The translations under genes and the position numbers were made by a program. A DNA stretch of 50,750 bases, taken from CAYJXK01 sp964374115 (GTDB lineage Bacteria > Patescibacteriota > Patescibacteriia > Magasanikbacterales > UBA922). Numbering within the stretch: the stretch's first letter is position 1; each line of letters begins with the position of its first letter. The notes under the pieces were generated by a model that searched no databases, had not been told where the DNA came from, and saw nothing but the letters and a program-made list of their open reading frames with translations. Shown one piece after another: positions 33,214 to 42,596 of the stretch. The stretch spans positions 1 through 50,750 of the forward strand of contig CAYJXK010000003.1 of assembly GCA_964374115.1 (NCBI GenBank). The letters run 5' to 3'.

Positions 33214-36200
33214 ACGATGGTCGTCCCTGCACTACACGCCCCGTTCGCGCAGGCATCGTTCGTGGTACAGGCGTTGCCGTCATTGCACGGCGCGGTGTTC
33301 GACGTGTTCACGCACCCTGTCTTCGGGTCACACGAGTCGTTCGTGCAGACCTTGCCGTCGTCGCAGTTCACAGCGGCTCCGGCGTGGCAGAGGCCTTTAC
33401 CACAGATGTCTCCTGTGGTACAGGCGTTTTTGTTGTCGCAGAGCTCGGTGTTGTCCGCGTAGTAGCATTTGCCATTGTCGCAGTAGTCATCGGTGCACGG
33501 GCTGTAGTCCTTGCACACGATGGCTTCGTATACGCAGCCGCCATTCAGCGGATCGCACGAGTCTTTGGTGCACGGATTGTCGTCGTCGCACGTTGTGGTG
33601 TCACCCACGCATGTGCCGTCTTCACCGCAGAACTCGGTGGTGCAAGCATTGCCATCGTCGCAGTCCGCTTCTGTCTGGCATGTGATGGGACCTGCGCACT
33701 TGCAGATGTTGTCGCACTCCTTGTTCTCGGCGGTTCCGACGCACAGTTCGTCCCATGCCGTGCCACAGCAGAACGGATCGAGCGTGCAGACGCAGGCCTT
33801 GCAGTCCGCATTCGTGCATCCGCCCGTGTTCTGTGGCATGCAGCAGTCAATGATGTCTATGCACTTGCATGCCGGATTGCACTGCTTGGTATTGCTCGCA
33901 ATCATGACGCAGTCATCGTCCCACACCAGAGTACAACAAACTGCGTCGTAGCCACACACACAGGCCTGACACGTGCCGTTGTCGCACGCGGGGCTCTCAT
34001 GTGCCACGCAGCACTTTTCGGTGCCCAAGCACTGACATGTGAGTTGGCACTCGGCGTCGGTGTTGGCTTTCGCTGCGCATTCGTTGTCCCACGCGGTGTT
34101 GCAGCAGAACGAATCAAATGCACAAATGCACGCTTCACAGAGCGGCGTATTGCAGCCCTTGGCGCCTTGCGCTACACAGCAATCGCAGTTGCTCTTCGAG
34201 CTTGTGCAACCGAGTGTGGGATCGCAGACGTCCGCGGTGCAGGCGATGCCATCATTGCACGCGCTGTCGTTCGGCGAATGCACGCATCCGGTCGCGCTGT
34301 CGCATGAGTCGGCGGTGCAAGGGATATTGTCGTTGCAGTTGAGCGCCGACCCCTTGTTGCATACGCCATCCGCGCACAGATTGTTCATGGTGCAGGCGTT
34401 GCCGTCATCACAGGGAAGCGTGTTGTTGGTCGTGGTGCACCCGCTTACCGTGTTGCACGCGTCATCGGTGCACACGTTGCCATCGTTGCAGGTGATGGAT
34501 GCTTTGACACATCCGGTCGCGCTGTCGCACGAGTCCGCGGTACACGCGTCTCCGTCGTCGCACTCCTTTTTCAGATGCGCGCAGAGACCTGTCACACATT
34601 CATCGTCAGTGCACGCGTTTCCGTCGTCGCACTGTTCGGTCGTGGTCTTGCAGATTGAGTTCATCAACTGCATCCCCACGTCCGAGTTGATGTCGCCGGG
34701 GGTGCCGAGGTCGCCTGCTCCGAAGGGCTTGGTTGAGATTTTCCAGTTCGCGCCGACGTTGTTGTCGGAGACGAGACTGATGAGAGCCATCGAGGCGCCG
34801 TTCGGATTCGGGAAGTCGCCGTTGTAGGAAACTTCTTCGACGAGATCTCCTTTGGGATCGAAGAGCGTGATGCTGTCCGAAGTGTTGCTGAGCTGGATGC
34901 CACTTCCGTACTCGTAGTCGCACTCGACCCCGCCGTTCGTCGGCTGATTCGCATTGCGACAGAGCACCAGGAATCCATCTGGCTCGAGCGAAAGCGCTTG
35001 GCTCACGATGTGCGTCTCCACTTCGTTTGTGCTCTTTTTCGATTGGATCGTCCATCCGCTCAGGTCGAGCGTCATGAGCGTGCCGTTGTAGAGCTCAAAC
35101 CACTCGCCGAGCGAGTCGGAGACCTGCTGTGGGTTCTGCATGATCTCGGTGATCATGATCCCCATGGCGCAGGTAGTCGTGGTGCCGCACAACTCGCAGT
35201 CGTCGTCCGGATCGTTCGTGCAGCCGCTTGCGAGGTTGCACACATCCGTGGTGCAACCAATGTTGTCGTCGCACGCATTGTCGTTTGGCGTATGCGTACA
35301 CCCAGTCGCGCTGTCGCACGAGTCGGCGGTGCAAGGGATATTGTCGTTGCAGTTGAGCGCCGACCCCTTACACGCGCCATCTTTGCACGCATCGCCTGTG
35401 GTGCAGGCATCTTTGTCGTCGCAAACGTCGGTGTTGTTGTCGTTCGTGCAGCCGGTGTCCGGATCGCATCCGTCATCGGTGCACACGTTGCCGTCGTTGC
35501 AGTTCAGAGTCTCGCCACCCACGCACGCCCCGCTTGCGCAGGTGTCGTTCGTGGTGCAGGCATCTTTGTCGTCGCAAACGTCGGTGTTGTTGTCGTTCGT
35601 GCAGCNNNNNNNNNNNNNNNNNNNNNNNNNNNNNNNNNNNNNNNNNNNNNNNNNNNNNNNNNNNNNNNNNNNNNNNNNNNNNNNNNNNNNNNNNNNNNNN
35701 NNNNNCGGTGTCCGGATCGCATCCGTCATCGGTGCACACGTTGCCGTCGTTGCAGGAATCAGTGTTCGATGAGTAGACGCACACACTGGTCGCCTCGTCG
35801 CAGAGGTCGTCCGTGCATGCGTTTCCATCCTTACACTTGTCCGGACACGCCGAGACCACAATCACGCCGTCATGGACGGACGTGCCCAGGCTCTTGGCGT
35901 TTGCGTCGCTCGCGATGACCCCGGTCAGGGAAAAATAGACCGGCGTATTTTCGGAAATCGCAGCGTTGAGCTTCACGAGGGCGAGCATGAAGACGGGGTC
36001 GCCGTTCATGCTATCGCCGGTGAAGAAGACATCGGTGATCGCTGCATTCGGATCGCTTGCGTTCGTCAGAAGCACCTTGCCGAGACCGTCCCAGTCCTCG
36101 AGGTCGAAGGGGAACAGCGACACCGTGTGCCCGCTCGGAGTGAGAGCTCCAGGCGGCACCGGGTATGTCGCGCATCCGTCCTCGTTGCAGAATTCGTCCT

Positions 36201-38047
36201 CAAAGGTGACGATGGACGCCATCCCTTTCCAGGAGATGTCGAACTCGAGTGCGACTGCGTTTGGCGTATCCATGCTCTTCTTCGCGAGCATCATCGGGCA
36301 GATTGCCATTTGGCTCTCTTTGCCCGCGATAGCGCAGAATGCTCCATCTGGGAGGCAGCCGTTCTCGTAGTTGCCGCTGACGCAACTTCCCGATGAGCAG
36401 ACATCGCTTTTGCTGCACACGTTGCCGTCGGTACACGGGTTCGTGTTGTTCTCAAACACACAGCCCTTCAGGGGGTTGCAGGTGTCATCAGTGCACACGT
36501 TGCCGTCGTTGCAACTCACGATCGTCCCGTTGCACGTGCCGTTCTCGCAGACGTCATTCGTCGTGCACGCGGTGTCATCTGCACAGGGAACGGTGTTGTC
36601 GCCATACACGCACCCAACCGTGGGCTGACACATGTCATCGGTGCAGATGTTCTCGTCGTCGCAGCTCACGGATCCAGGGCCGGTGCACGTTCCGTTTTTG
36701 CAGATGTCATTGGTCGTACACAGGTTCTGATCGTCGCAGCTCGACGTGTTGTTGACGTGGAAGCACCCTGTCGTCTTGTTGCAGGCATCGTCGGTGCAGA
36801 CGTTGCCGTCGCTACAGTCGATCGGCATGTTCGTGCACCCGGTCGCGCTGTCGCACGAATCCGTGGTGCAGACGTTGCCGTCGTTGCAGTTCAACTTGGC
36901 GCCGGCGCAGACACCATTCTTGCACCGATCGAGGACCGTGCACGCGTTATTGTCCGTACAGTTGGAGCCGTCTTTGATCGGCGTGAACGCACACCCGGTC
37001 GCCAGATTGCACGAGTCGCTGGTACAGCCATTGCCGTCGTTGCAGACGACTGCGGTTCCACCGCACGTACCGCCCGAACAGGTGTCGTTTGCCGTACACG
37101 CGTTCCCATCGTCGCAGGGAGCGGTGTTGTTTGTGAACGCACACCCGGTCGCCAGATTGCACGAGTCGCTGGTACAGCCATTGCCGTNNNNNNNNNNNNN
37201 NNNNNNNNNNNNNNNNNNNNNNNNNNNNNNNNNNNNNNNNNNNNNNNNNNNNNNNNNNNNNNNNNNNNNNNNNNNNNNNNNNNNNNNCCGAACAGGTGTC
37301 GTTTGCCGTACACGCGTTCCCATCGTCGCAGGGAGCGGTGTTCAGTGTGTTGGCGCAGCCCATGACAGGGTCACACGAGTCAGTGGTGCACGGGTTGTCA
37401 TCGTTGCAGTTGATCGCCTTTCCATCACATGCGCCGTTCGCGCAGATGTCGTCCATGGTACACGCGTTCCCGTCATCACAGAGAGCCGTGTTGATGGTAA
37501 CGAGGCATCCGAAGTCAGGGTGACAGAAGTCATCGCTGCAGATGTTGTCGTCGTTGCAGACGACTGTACCGCTTCCCTCGCACTTCATGCCGACGCACTC
37601 GTCTTTCGATGTGCAGGCATTGCCATCGCTACAAGGAGCATCAACTGGCGCGAAGTCGCACTTCGCGGTGTCCACGTTGAAGTCGCCCTTGGTGCACGAA
37701 TTGTTGTCGTCGCACACCTCGCAGGTGTCGACGTACAAGTTTGCGTTTGCGTCGTTGAGTGGGTCGAAGGGAGCCCCGACCGCGTAGAAGATGGCGAAGG
37801 TCACGTCGATGACGTTGACTGTCCCATCGCAGTTGTTGTCCGCCTTCGTGGGATCCCCGCCGAGGCAGGTGGGCATTGCGCTCATCTGTCCGTTGAGGTA
37901 CCAGAGGGCCGTGAGGATGTTGCACTGAACGTCGATAACGTTCGCGTCCCCGTTGCCGTCGATGTCCCCGAGCGGGGCAACGGCCAGTGCCGGGGTCGTA
38001 GACAGAACCGTGGCCGCCATGGCCAGGATTGCCGCCAACTTTTTCAT
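32958..38047 (-). CDS. Giant cysteine-rich repeat protein with dockerin-, cohesin- and lamin-tail-like modules (two assembly gaps)
   Basis: Starts at the ATG at 38047, with a strong Shine-Dalgarno (GGAGGA) 8 bp before it and a Sec signal peptide (MKKLAAILAMAATVLSTTPALA). Two dockerin-like calcium loops follow (DIDGNGDANVIDV and NNCDGTVNVIDV, about 37735-37970). Next come about 39 copies of the Dictyostelium-type repeat C-D-D-G-N-A-C-T-x-D-x-C. They are interrupted by a cohesin-like beta domain (about 35850-36345), a lamin-tail-like domain (34690-35165, MITEIMQNPQQ) and three CC-x-C-x-ACVC units (33700-34190). The two 100-N gaps shift the apparent frame. With repeat-phased gap lengths the frame is single, giving at least 1,641 residues. 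G+C is higher than in the neighbours. It is probably a surface or secreted adhesin; recent transfer is possible. Confidence 0.8.
35606..35705. other. Assembly gap (100 N) inside a 153-bp tandem repeat
   Basis: The bases before the gap end ..TTCGTGCAGC and those after begin CGGTGTCCGG. These abut exactly in the preceding repeat unit (junction after 35452), and the unit length is 35605-35452 = 153 bp. The true gap is therefore expected to be 0 or a multiple of 153 bp. Confidence 0.9.
36983..37187 (-). repeat. 150-bp near-identical tandem repeat within the cysteine-rich gene
   Basis: The segment starting GTGAACGCACACCCGGTCGC at 36983 recurs at 37133 without visible change up to the gap. A further fragment resumes at 37288 on the far side. 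Each unit encodes 50 residues with two CDDGNACT-type motifs. Confidence 0.85.
37188..37287. other. Assembly gap (100 N) inside the 150-bp tandem repeat
   Basis: The left flank ends CCATTGCCGT and the right flank starts CCGAACAGG. In the complete unit 36 bases (37038-37073) lie between these strings. The true gap should be 36 bp plus a multiple of 150 bp, which keeps the reading frame that 100 N breaks. Confidence 0.9.
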
Positions 38048-38204
38048 TTGTCTTTCCTCCGCGAATGCCACCGAGTTTAGTGGCAAGTTGTCAGTAGACA
38101 AAACCGAATGGTCGAGCCTACCTTTTTTAGCTATCTTTAGATAAAAAAAATACCTAAAAAAGGAAGGCTTCAACCACTCGTTGAATTGGAAAGAGCGGTT
38201 TGCT

Positions 38205-38233
38205 ACGTTAACATGTTTTTTAGAGAGTGTCAA
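38205..38233 (-). promoter_or_regulatory. Weak candidate promoter of the larger cysteine-rich gene
   Basis: Minus-strand TTGACA (38233-38228), 17 bp, then TAACGT (3 of 6). As at 32803, the -35 hexamer is the last element inside the 411-bp repeat. Confidence 0.3.
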
Positions 38234-38638
38234 TACCTGTCAACCCTACCTCCCCCCAACCTATACACAGGTCTCGGAAGACGTAGGGTTGGGGCTCCGA
38301 CTTCATGGAAAAAAGTCGCGGAGCCCCTGTTGTGGAAAACCTCCTTAAAAGATCAGTAGGAAGATGGACCCCCCTTCATGCCCTACTGGCAGGACGGGTC
38401 CGGATTCGGCGGGAACATGCAGTTTCCGGTTGTCGGCTGGCATGCGTCGAACGTACACGGGTCGCCATCAGCGCACACCTTCCCCTGTCCTCCCAGGCAC
38501 TTGCCGCTTGCGTTGCACTTGTCGTTCAAGGAACACAAGTTGGCGTCGTCGCAGGGAGTCCCAAACGGGACATTCGTGAACACGCACCCGGTCGCCGGAT
38601 TGCACGAGTCAGTGGTGCAGGGGTTGTTGTCAGTGCAG
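38228..38638. repeat. 411-bp direct repeat, copy 2
   Basis: By eye identical to 32803-33213. Here it covers the 3' end of the second cysteine-rich gene, its 3' hairpin (38291-38327) and the candidate -35 box of the larger cysteine-rich gene. Confidence 0.9.
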
Positions 38639-40665
38639 GTGAGTGATGTGCCGGTACACTTTCCCCCGGTGCAGACATCATCAGATGTGCATACGTCGTC
38701 ATCATCACATAACGTGCCGTTTTTACAATCCGAACATGTATAGTCATCGTCAGAGATTTCCTCACAGAACGGTTTTGCTTCTGTGCATCCTGGCGCGACC
38801 GATTCATCAGTCGTCGGATCGCATGGTTGACATGTGTCTGGAAGATCAGGTACACAGAGATCTTCTTCAGCACAGAGATCCGTGTGTTGACAGTCGCCAC
38901 TACAGAAATCTGTCGTGCACGCATTGCCATCGTTGCAGTTTGTTTCAGTGAAGACGCACCCCGTGATTGTATCACACGAATCTTTTGTGCAGGCATCTCT
39001 GTCGTCACATGTTGTGTCAACAGTTTTCAAGCACAATCCGCCGAAGCACTTCGACTTGCTCGAGCACGCGTTTCCATCGTCACAGGAATTTCCAGTCGGA
39101 AGTTCGAGCACACATCCCACCAAGCTATCGCAGAGTTCGATCGTGCACGGGTTGCCGTCATCTTCACACGCGTTGTCGTCTTCTGTGTGAAGACACACGC
39201 CAGCCAGGCAGGAGTCAAGAGTGCATGAGATGGTATCATCGCAGTTGAGCGTGTCACAAGGGTCTTCGGAACAATCAGAAATCTGCGTATGGACGCATCC
39301 TTCCGCAGAATCACAGGAATCCAGCGTGCATGTGTTTTCGTCATCGCATGCAAAAGGCGGACCACCCATGCACGAAGCATCGAAACAGAAATCATCCTTC
39401 GTGCACGCGTCTCCATCGTCGCACGTCGTCGGTGGAGAGAGTGGAATACATCCTTTGATGAGGTTGCATCCTTCTGCGGTACACGGATTACCGTCAGAGC
39501 ACAAGAAATTGATTGGTGCGCCCTGTTGGCAGCTACCCTTTGAGCACACATCACCGAGGGTACACGCGATGCCGTCGCTACACGGTTTTTTGTTGTGCAG
39601 ATGCACGCAGCCGAGCGTGGCGATACACGCATCTGTGGTGCACGGATTTCCATCCATGCACAGATTTTTGAATAGCCCTCTACAGGTGGAACCGATGCAT
39701 GTGTCGGCCCATGTGCACGCGTTGCCGTCGTCGCATACAAGGCCAGGAAAGCCGACATGATTGCAGGATCCATCGTTGCACATGTCGAGTGTGCAGACGT
39801 TTCCATCACTGCAATTTTTTGTCTTTCCCCAACAGGTTGTGGACACACACGTGTCATCCGTCGTACAGGCGTCGCCGTCATCGCAGGGATATCCATGATT
39901 GCTGTGGATCTGACAGCCGGCCCCAGTACACCAGTTTTTGGTGCACGGGTTTGCATCCTCGCACTTTACATTTTGCGGAAGATTCACGCACCCGGAAGCC
40001 GGGCTACATGAGTCATTCGTGCAATCAACACCATCATCGCATGAGAGCACAAAATACTGGCAAGCGTTTGCAGGTGAACAGAGATCTACTGTGCACGCAT
40101 TGCCATCGTCGCAATCGAGCTGTGTTCCAGATTGGCAATCGCCAAACCCATCGCACATGTCATTGATCGTGCATGGATTGTCGTCCGAGCATGGAATCCA
40201 TTGCGGTTCGTGCGTGCACGACAGAAAGTCTGGGTTGCACGCGTCCGTGGTGCAGGGATTGCCATCGTCTTCGCATGGTGCGAAGTTCGGAACGTTGACG
40301 CAGGTAGACTCCCATGCGCTGTAGTCCGGGAATCCCCATGTGCCATTCTCGAACACATGCACGAGAACGCAATTGTCGTTCGTGCACGGGTTGCCATCAT
40401 AACAATCCGGATGGTTGAGCGGATTGTCGTTGACACATCCCTTGAACTGGTCGCAGGAATCGAGCGTGCACGGGTTGTTGTCATCGCACGTCATTGGGGG
40501 ATTGACACAGCTTCCACCCTCGACACAGAGGTCGTGCGTGCAGGCGTTGCCGTCATCGCATTCATCGCATTCCTGTGTGTTGATCTTGATGTTCGATCCA
40601 CACATCACGCACATACTAAAGAGCAGCCCGAGGAGAATACCCATCTTGTTTGTCATCGTCATCAT
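38383..40665 (-). CDS. Cysteine-rich Dictyostelium-type repeat protein (secreted)
   Basis: A 760-residue protein. An AAGGAG Shine-Dalgarno lies 5 bp before the ATG at 40665. The hydrophobic N-terminus (MGILLGLLFSMCVMCGSN after a short basic start) is a signal peptide. Cysteines at its end raise the possibility of a lipoprotein, but no canonical lipobox is seen. The rest is almost entirely 25 copies of the C-D-D-G-N-x-C-T-x-D-x-C repeat at about 25-30-residue spacing. The last 84 residues and the following 155 bp are identical to those of the larger cysteine-rich gene downstream. Away from that segment the two proteins are clearly divergent. The many paired cysteines and acidic loops suggest an oxidised, possibly calcium-binding extracellular rod. 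Function unknown; an adhesin is the most natural guess. Confidence 0.8.
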   Translation of the reverse strand: MMTMTNKMGILLGLLFSMCVMCGSNIKINTQECDECDDGNACTHDLCVEGGSCVNPPMTCDDNNPCTLDSCDQFKGCVNDNPLNHPDCYDGNPCTNDNCVLVHVFENGTWGFPDYSAWESTCVNVPNFAPCEDDGNPCTTDACNPDFLSCTHEPQWIPCSDDNPCTINDMCDGFGDCQSGTQLDCDDGNACTVDLCSPANACQYFVLSCDDGVDCTNDSCSPASGCVNLPQNVKCEDANPCTKNWCTGAGCQIHSNHGYPCDDGDACTTDDTCVSTTCWGKTKNCSDGNVCTLDMCNDGSCNHVGFPGLVCDDGNACTWADTCIGSTCRGLFKNLCMDGNPCTTDACIATLGCVHLHNKKPCSDGIACTLGDVCSKGSCQQGAPINFLCSDGNPCTAEGCNLIKGCIPLSPPTTCDDGDACTKDDFCFDASCMGGPPFACDDENTCTLDSCDSAEGCVHTQISDCSEDPCDTLNCDDTISCTLDSCLAGVCLHTEDDNACEDDGNPCTIELCDSLVGCVLELPTGNSCDDGNACSSKSKCFGGLCLKTVDTTCDDRDACTKDSCDTITGCVFTETNCNDGNACTTDFCSGDCQHTDLCAEEDLCVPDLPDTCQPCDPTTDESVAPGCTEAKPFCEEISDDDYTCSDCKNGTLCDDDDVCTSDDVCTGGKCTGTSLTCTDNNPCTTDSCNPATGCVFTNVPFGTPCDDANLCSLNDKCNASGKCLGGQGKVCADGDPCTFDACQPTTGNCMFPPNPDPSCQ

Positions 40666-40696
40666 TCGTCTCCTTTTTTTCTCTCGTTGTTGTTCC

Positions 40697-40742
40697 CCCT
40701 TAGCATGGCTTCATCTTTATCTTGATGAAGCCATGCTAAGGG
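40697..40742 (-). promoter_or_regulatory. Perfect 19-bp stem-loop in the leader of the cysteine-rich gene
   Basis: CCCTTAGCATGGCTTCATC pairs exactly with 40724-40742, with an 8-nt loop (TTTATCTT in plus-strand sense). In the minus-strand transcript it would lie near the 5' end, about 32 nt before the start codon. There is no T-run, so it is not a terminator. It may be an RNA-stabilising stem or an operator. Confidence 0.6.
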
Positions 40743-40761
40743 CATGCTGCGAAAGCAAGGA

Positions 40762-40790
40762 AGCGTAGCCAAAATTTTTGTTTTTGTCAA
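40762..40790 (-). promoter_or_regulatory. Candidate promoter of the second cysteine-rich gene
   Basis: Minus-strand TTGACA (40790-40785), 17 bp, TACGCT (3 of 6). Its -35 box is two bases away from the oppositely directed pepA -35 box. Confidence 0.35.
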
Positions 40791-40792
40791 GG

Positions 40793-40822
40793 TTGACGCT
40801 TCTTTTTATCTCGTGATACAAT
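40793..40822 (+). promoter_or_regulatory. pepA promoter
   Basis: TTGACG at 40793-40798 (5 of 6), an 18-bp spacer and TACAAT at 40817-40822 (5 of 6), 35 bp before the ATG. Confidence 0.65.
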
Positions 40823-40856
40823 CCATTCAATCAATAAACGCTCCAACCTTCTCTCT

Positions 40857-42347
40857 ATGATTATCTCAGTTGTCAAACAAATAGGAGAGCTCGACTGCCT
40901 TATAGTTCTTCTTTTCGAGGATAAAGAGCCAGAAAAAGTCATTACGGCTCTTGATGTCCGCTACAAAGGCAGTATGCAACGAGCACGAAAGGCAGGAGAC
41001 ATCGAGGGCAAAAAGCTCCAATCACTCATCTTGTATACCGACGATCCAACACTCCCTCGTCTTCTTCTTATGGGTCTTGGAATCCAGGAAGAAAGCACCA
41101 TGACCCGACTCAAAAAAGTGATCGCGGCTGGAGTGAGAATAGCGCAAGAAAAAAAATATCGCCGCATCGGTTTGCTTCTTCCCACGTCTTTGGTCAAAAC
41201 ATACGGCGCGCGGATTCTTGGGAGAGAAGCAACAGTAGCGGCGTTTCTTGGGGGCTACGCATTTGATGAATATAAAGAAGAAAGCGCGCGTGTCGTTCCT
41301 ATCAAAGAATTCATATTGATATCAGACGCGGATACGCGCATGATGCAAGAAATGAAAAAAGGAACAAAAGACGGTGAGATTGTTGGGGGGGCAGTCAACT
41401 ACACTCGGCATCTTGGTAACATTCCTCCATCTCACATGACGCCGACCAGACTTGGGAAAGAAGCAGAAAAATTGGGCAAGGAACATGCCACCATTTCAGT
41501 AAAAGTACTTGGAAGAACACAGATAGAAAAACTCGGTATGGGGTGTCTGCTGGGTGTTGCGCAAGGATCAGATCAAGAACCCAAGTTTATTATTCTCGAA
41601 TATCACGGCGCCAAAGAAAAACAACCGATTGTGTTGACCGGCAAAGGCATCACGTTTGATTCCGGAGGATTATCGCTCAAACCCATGGAGTTTTTGAATA
41701 ACATGAAGTTTGATATGCTCGGTGCGGCGATGGTTTTTGGCGTGCTCAAAGCCGCGGCAATGCTCAAAATTCGCCGTCGCATTATTGGCCTTATTCCAAG
41801 TTGTGAAAATATGCCGAGCGGCCGTGCGTATCGGCCCGATGATATTTTACGCGCCATGAATGGCGTAACAGTCGAAGTTCAAAATACGGATGCCGAAGGA
41901 AGACTCATCCTTGCAGACGCGATTTGTTATGCCGCTCAATACAAACCAAAAATACTCATCAATCTCGCGACACTCACTGGCCATTGTCTCATAGCCCTCG
42001 GCAATGAACGATCTGGTCTTTTTTCACAAGATGAGACACTTACTCGCCAATTGTGCCACGCTGGAGAGGAGGTCGGAGAACAGCTCTGGCGATTGCCGCT
42101 TGGCGAAGAATTTACCGAAAATATCAAAAGTGATGTCGCGGATATCAAAAACACCGGTGGAGTTGGCAATTCGCGCTATGGCGGCGCGAGTATCGGGGCG
42201 GCATTTTTGGAATATTTCACTGCATTTCCGTTTGCGCACATTGATCTTTCTTGTTCGTATTATCTTGGAACGGGGAAACCATGGATCCGTCATGGCGCGA
42301 ATGGATTCGGGGTGCAGACGCTCATTGCTTTTTTGAGAGACCCGTAA
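40857..42347 (+). CDS. pepA: Leucyl aminopeptidase (M17 family)
   Basis: A 496-residue cytosolic aminopeptidase that removes N-terminal residues from peptides using two divalent metals. Metal and catalytic residues are visible: K263 and D268 in GKGITFDSGG, D286 in MKFDML, and D345, E347 and R349 in the family signature NTDAEGRL. The N-terminal macrodomain-like region is present, and the total length is typical. It would support peptide scavenging, consistent with a fermentative, host-dependent lifestyle (inference). A family A palindromic element begins one base after its stop codon, and ruvA lies beyond that. PepA also binds DNA in E. coli at cer sites, but nothing here indicates such a role. 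Confidence 0.95.
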   Translation: MIISVVKQIGELDCLIVLLFEDKEPEKVITALDVRYKGSMQRARKAGDIEGKKLQSLILYTDDPTLPRLLLMGLGIQEESTMTRLKKVIAAGVRIAQEKKYRRIGLLLPTSLVKTYGARILGREATVAAFLGGYAFDEYKEESARVVPIKEFILISDADTRMMQEMKKGTKDGEIVGGAVNYTRHLGNIPPSHMTPTRLGKEAEKLGKEHATISVKVLGRTQIEKLGMGCLLGVAQGSDQEPKFIILEYHGAKEKQPIVLTGKGITFDSGGLSLKPMEFLNNMKFDMLGAAMVFGVLKAAAMLKIRRRIIGLIPSCENMPSGRAYRPDDILRAMNGVTVEVQNTDAEGRLILADAICYAAQYKPKILINLATLTGHCLIALGNERSGLFSQDETLTRQLCHAGEEVGEQLWRLPLGEEFTENIKSDVADIKNTGGVGNSRYGGASIGAAFLEYFTAFPFAHIDLSCSYYLGTGKPWIRHGANGFGVQTLIAFLRDP

Positions 42348-42348
42348 A

Positions 42349-42553
42349 GAACTCATAGCGAATTGTCTCTCCGCATCGTCACGATTCCTTTTTTCTTCCC
42401 TCCAAAATCCGCACGCGCAAAACTCAAACCGCATCATAGGCACCCACAGCGCTCTCTACACGCCTGTTTTGCCCCTGAGCATTGGAGGCACAAAAAAGGA
42501 ATCGTGGCCATGCTTCATACAGCGGATACTGCATGGAAATTTGCTATGAGTTC
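42349..42553. mobile_element. MITE-like element, family A copy (205 bp palindrome)
   Basis: Ends GAACTCATAGCGAATT and AATTTGCTATGAGTTC are inverted repeats with one mismatch. The arms pair further inside (ACGATTCCTTTTTT with AAAAAAGGAATCGT, and CCTCCAA with TTGGAGG). It shares the interior with 30156-30326 and the TCCAAAAYCCGC hallmark with all family A copies. Confidence 0.8.
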
Positions 42554-42596
42554 AAAGTATGAAAGCATTAGAATAAAATTGTTTTCATGAATTGAT

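Noticed and set aside
35390..37187. Regular tandem repeats as a CRISPR array
   Set aside because: The repeats are 150-153 bp, coding and contiguous, with no spacers and no cas genes in the window.
35473..37323. Apparent frameshifts in the larger cysteine-rich gene
   Set aside because: They occur exactly at the 100-N gaps. The flanking repeat phase shows that the real gap lengths are multiples of three.
32880..38080. Long plus-strand ORFs (up to 475 codons) opposite the cysteine-rich genes
   Set aside because: They are mirror frames created by the periodic TGCGAC/TCGTCGCA repeats, with no start signals. The minus-strand frame has a signal peptide, a Shine-Dalgarno site and recognisable domains.
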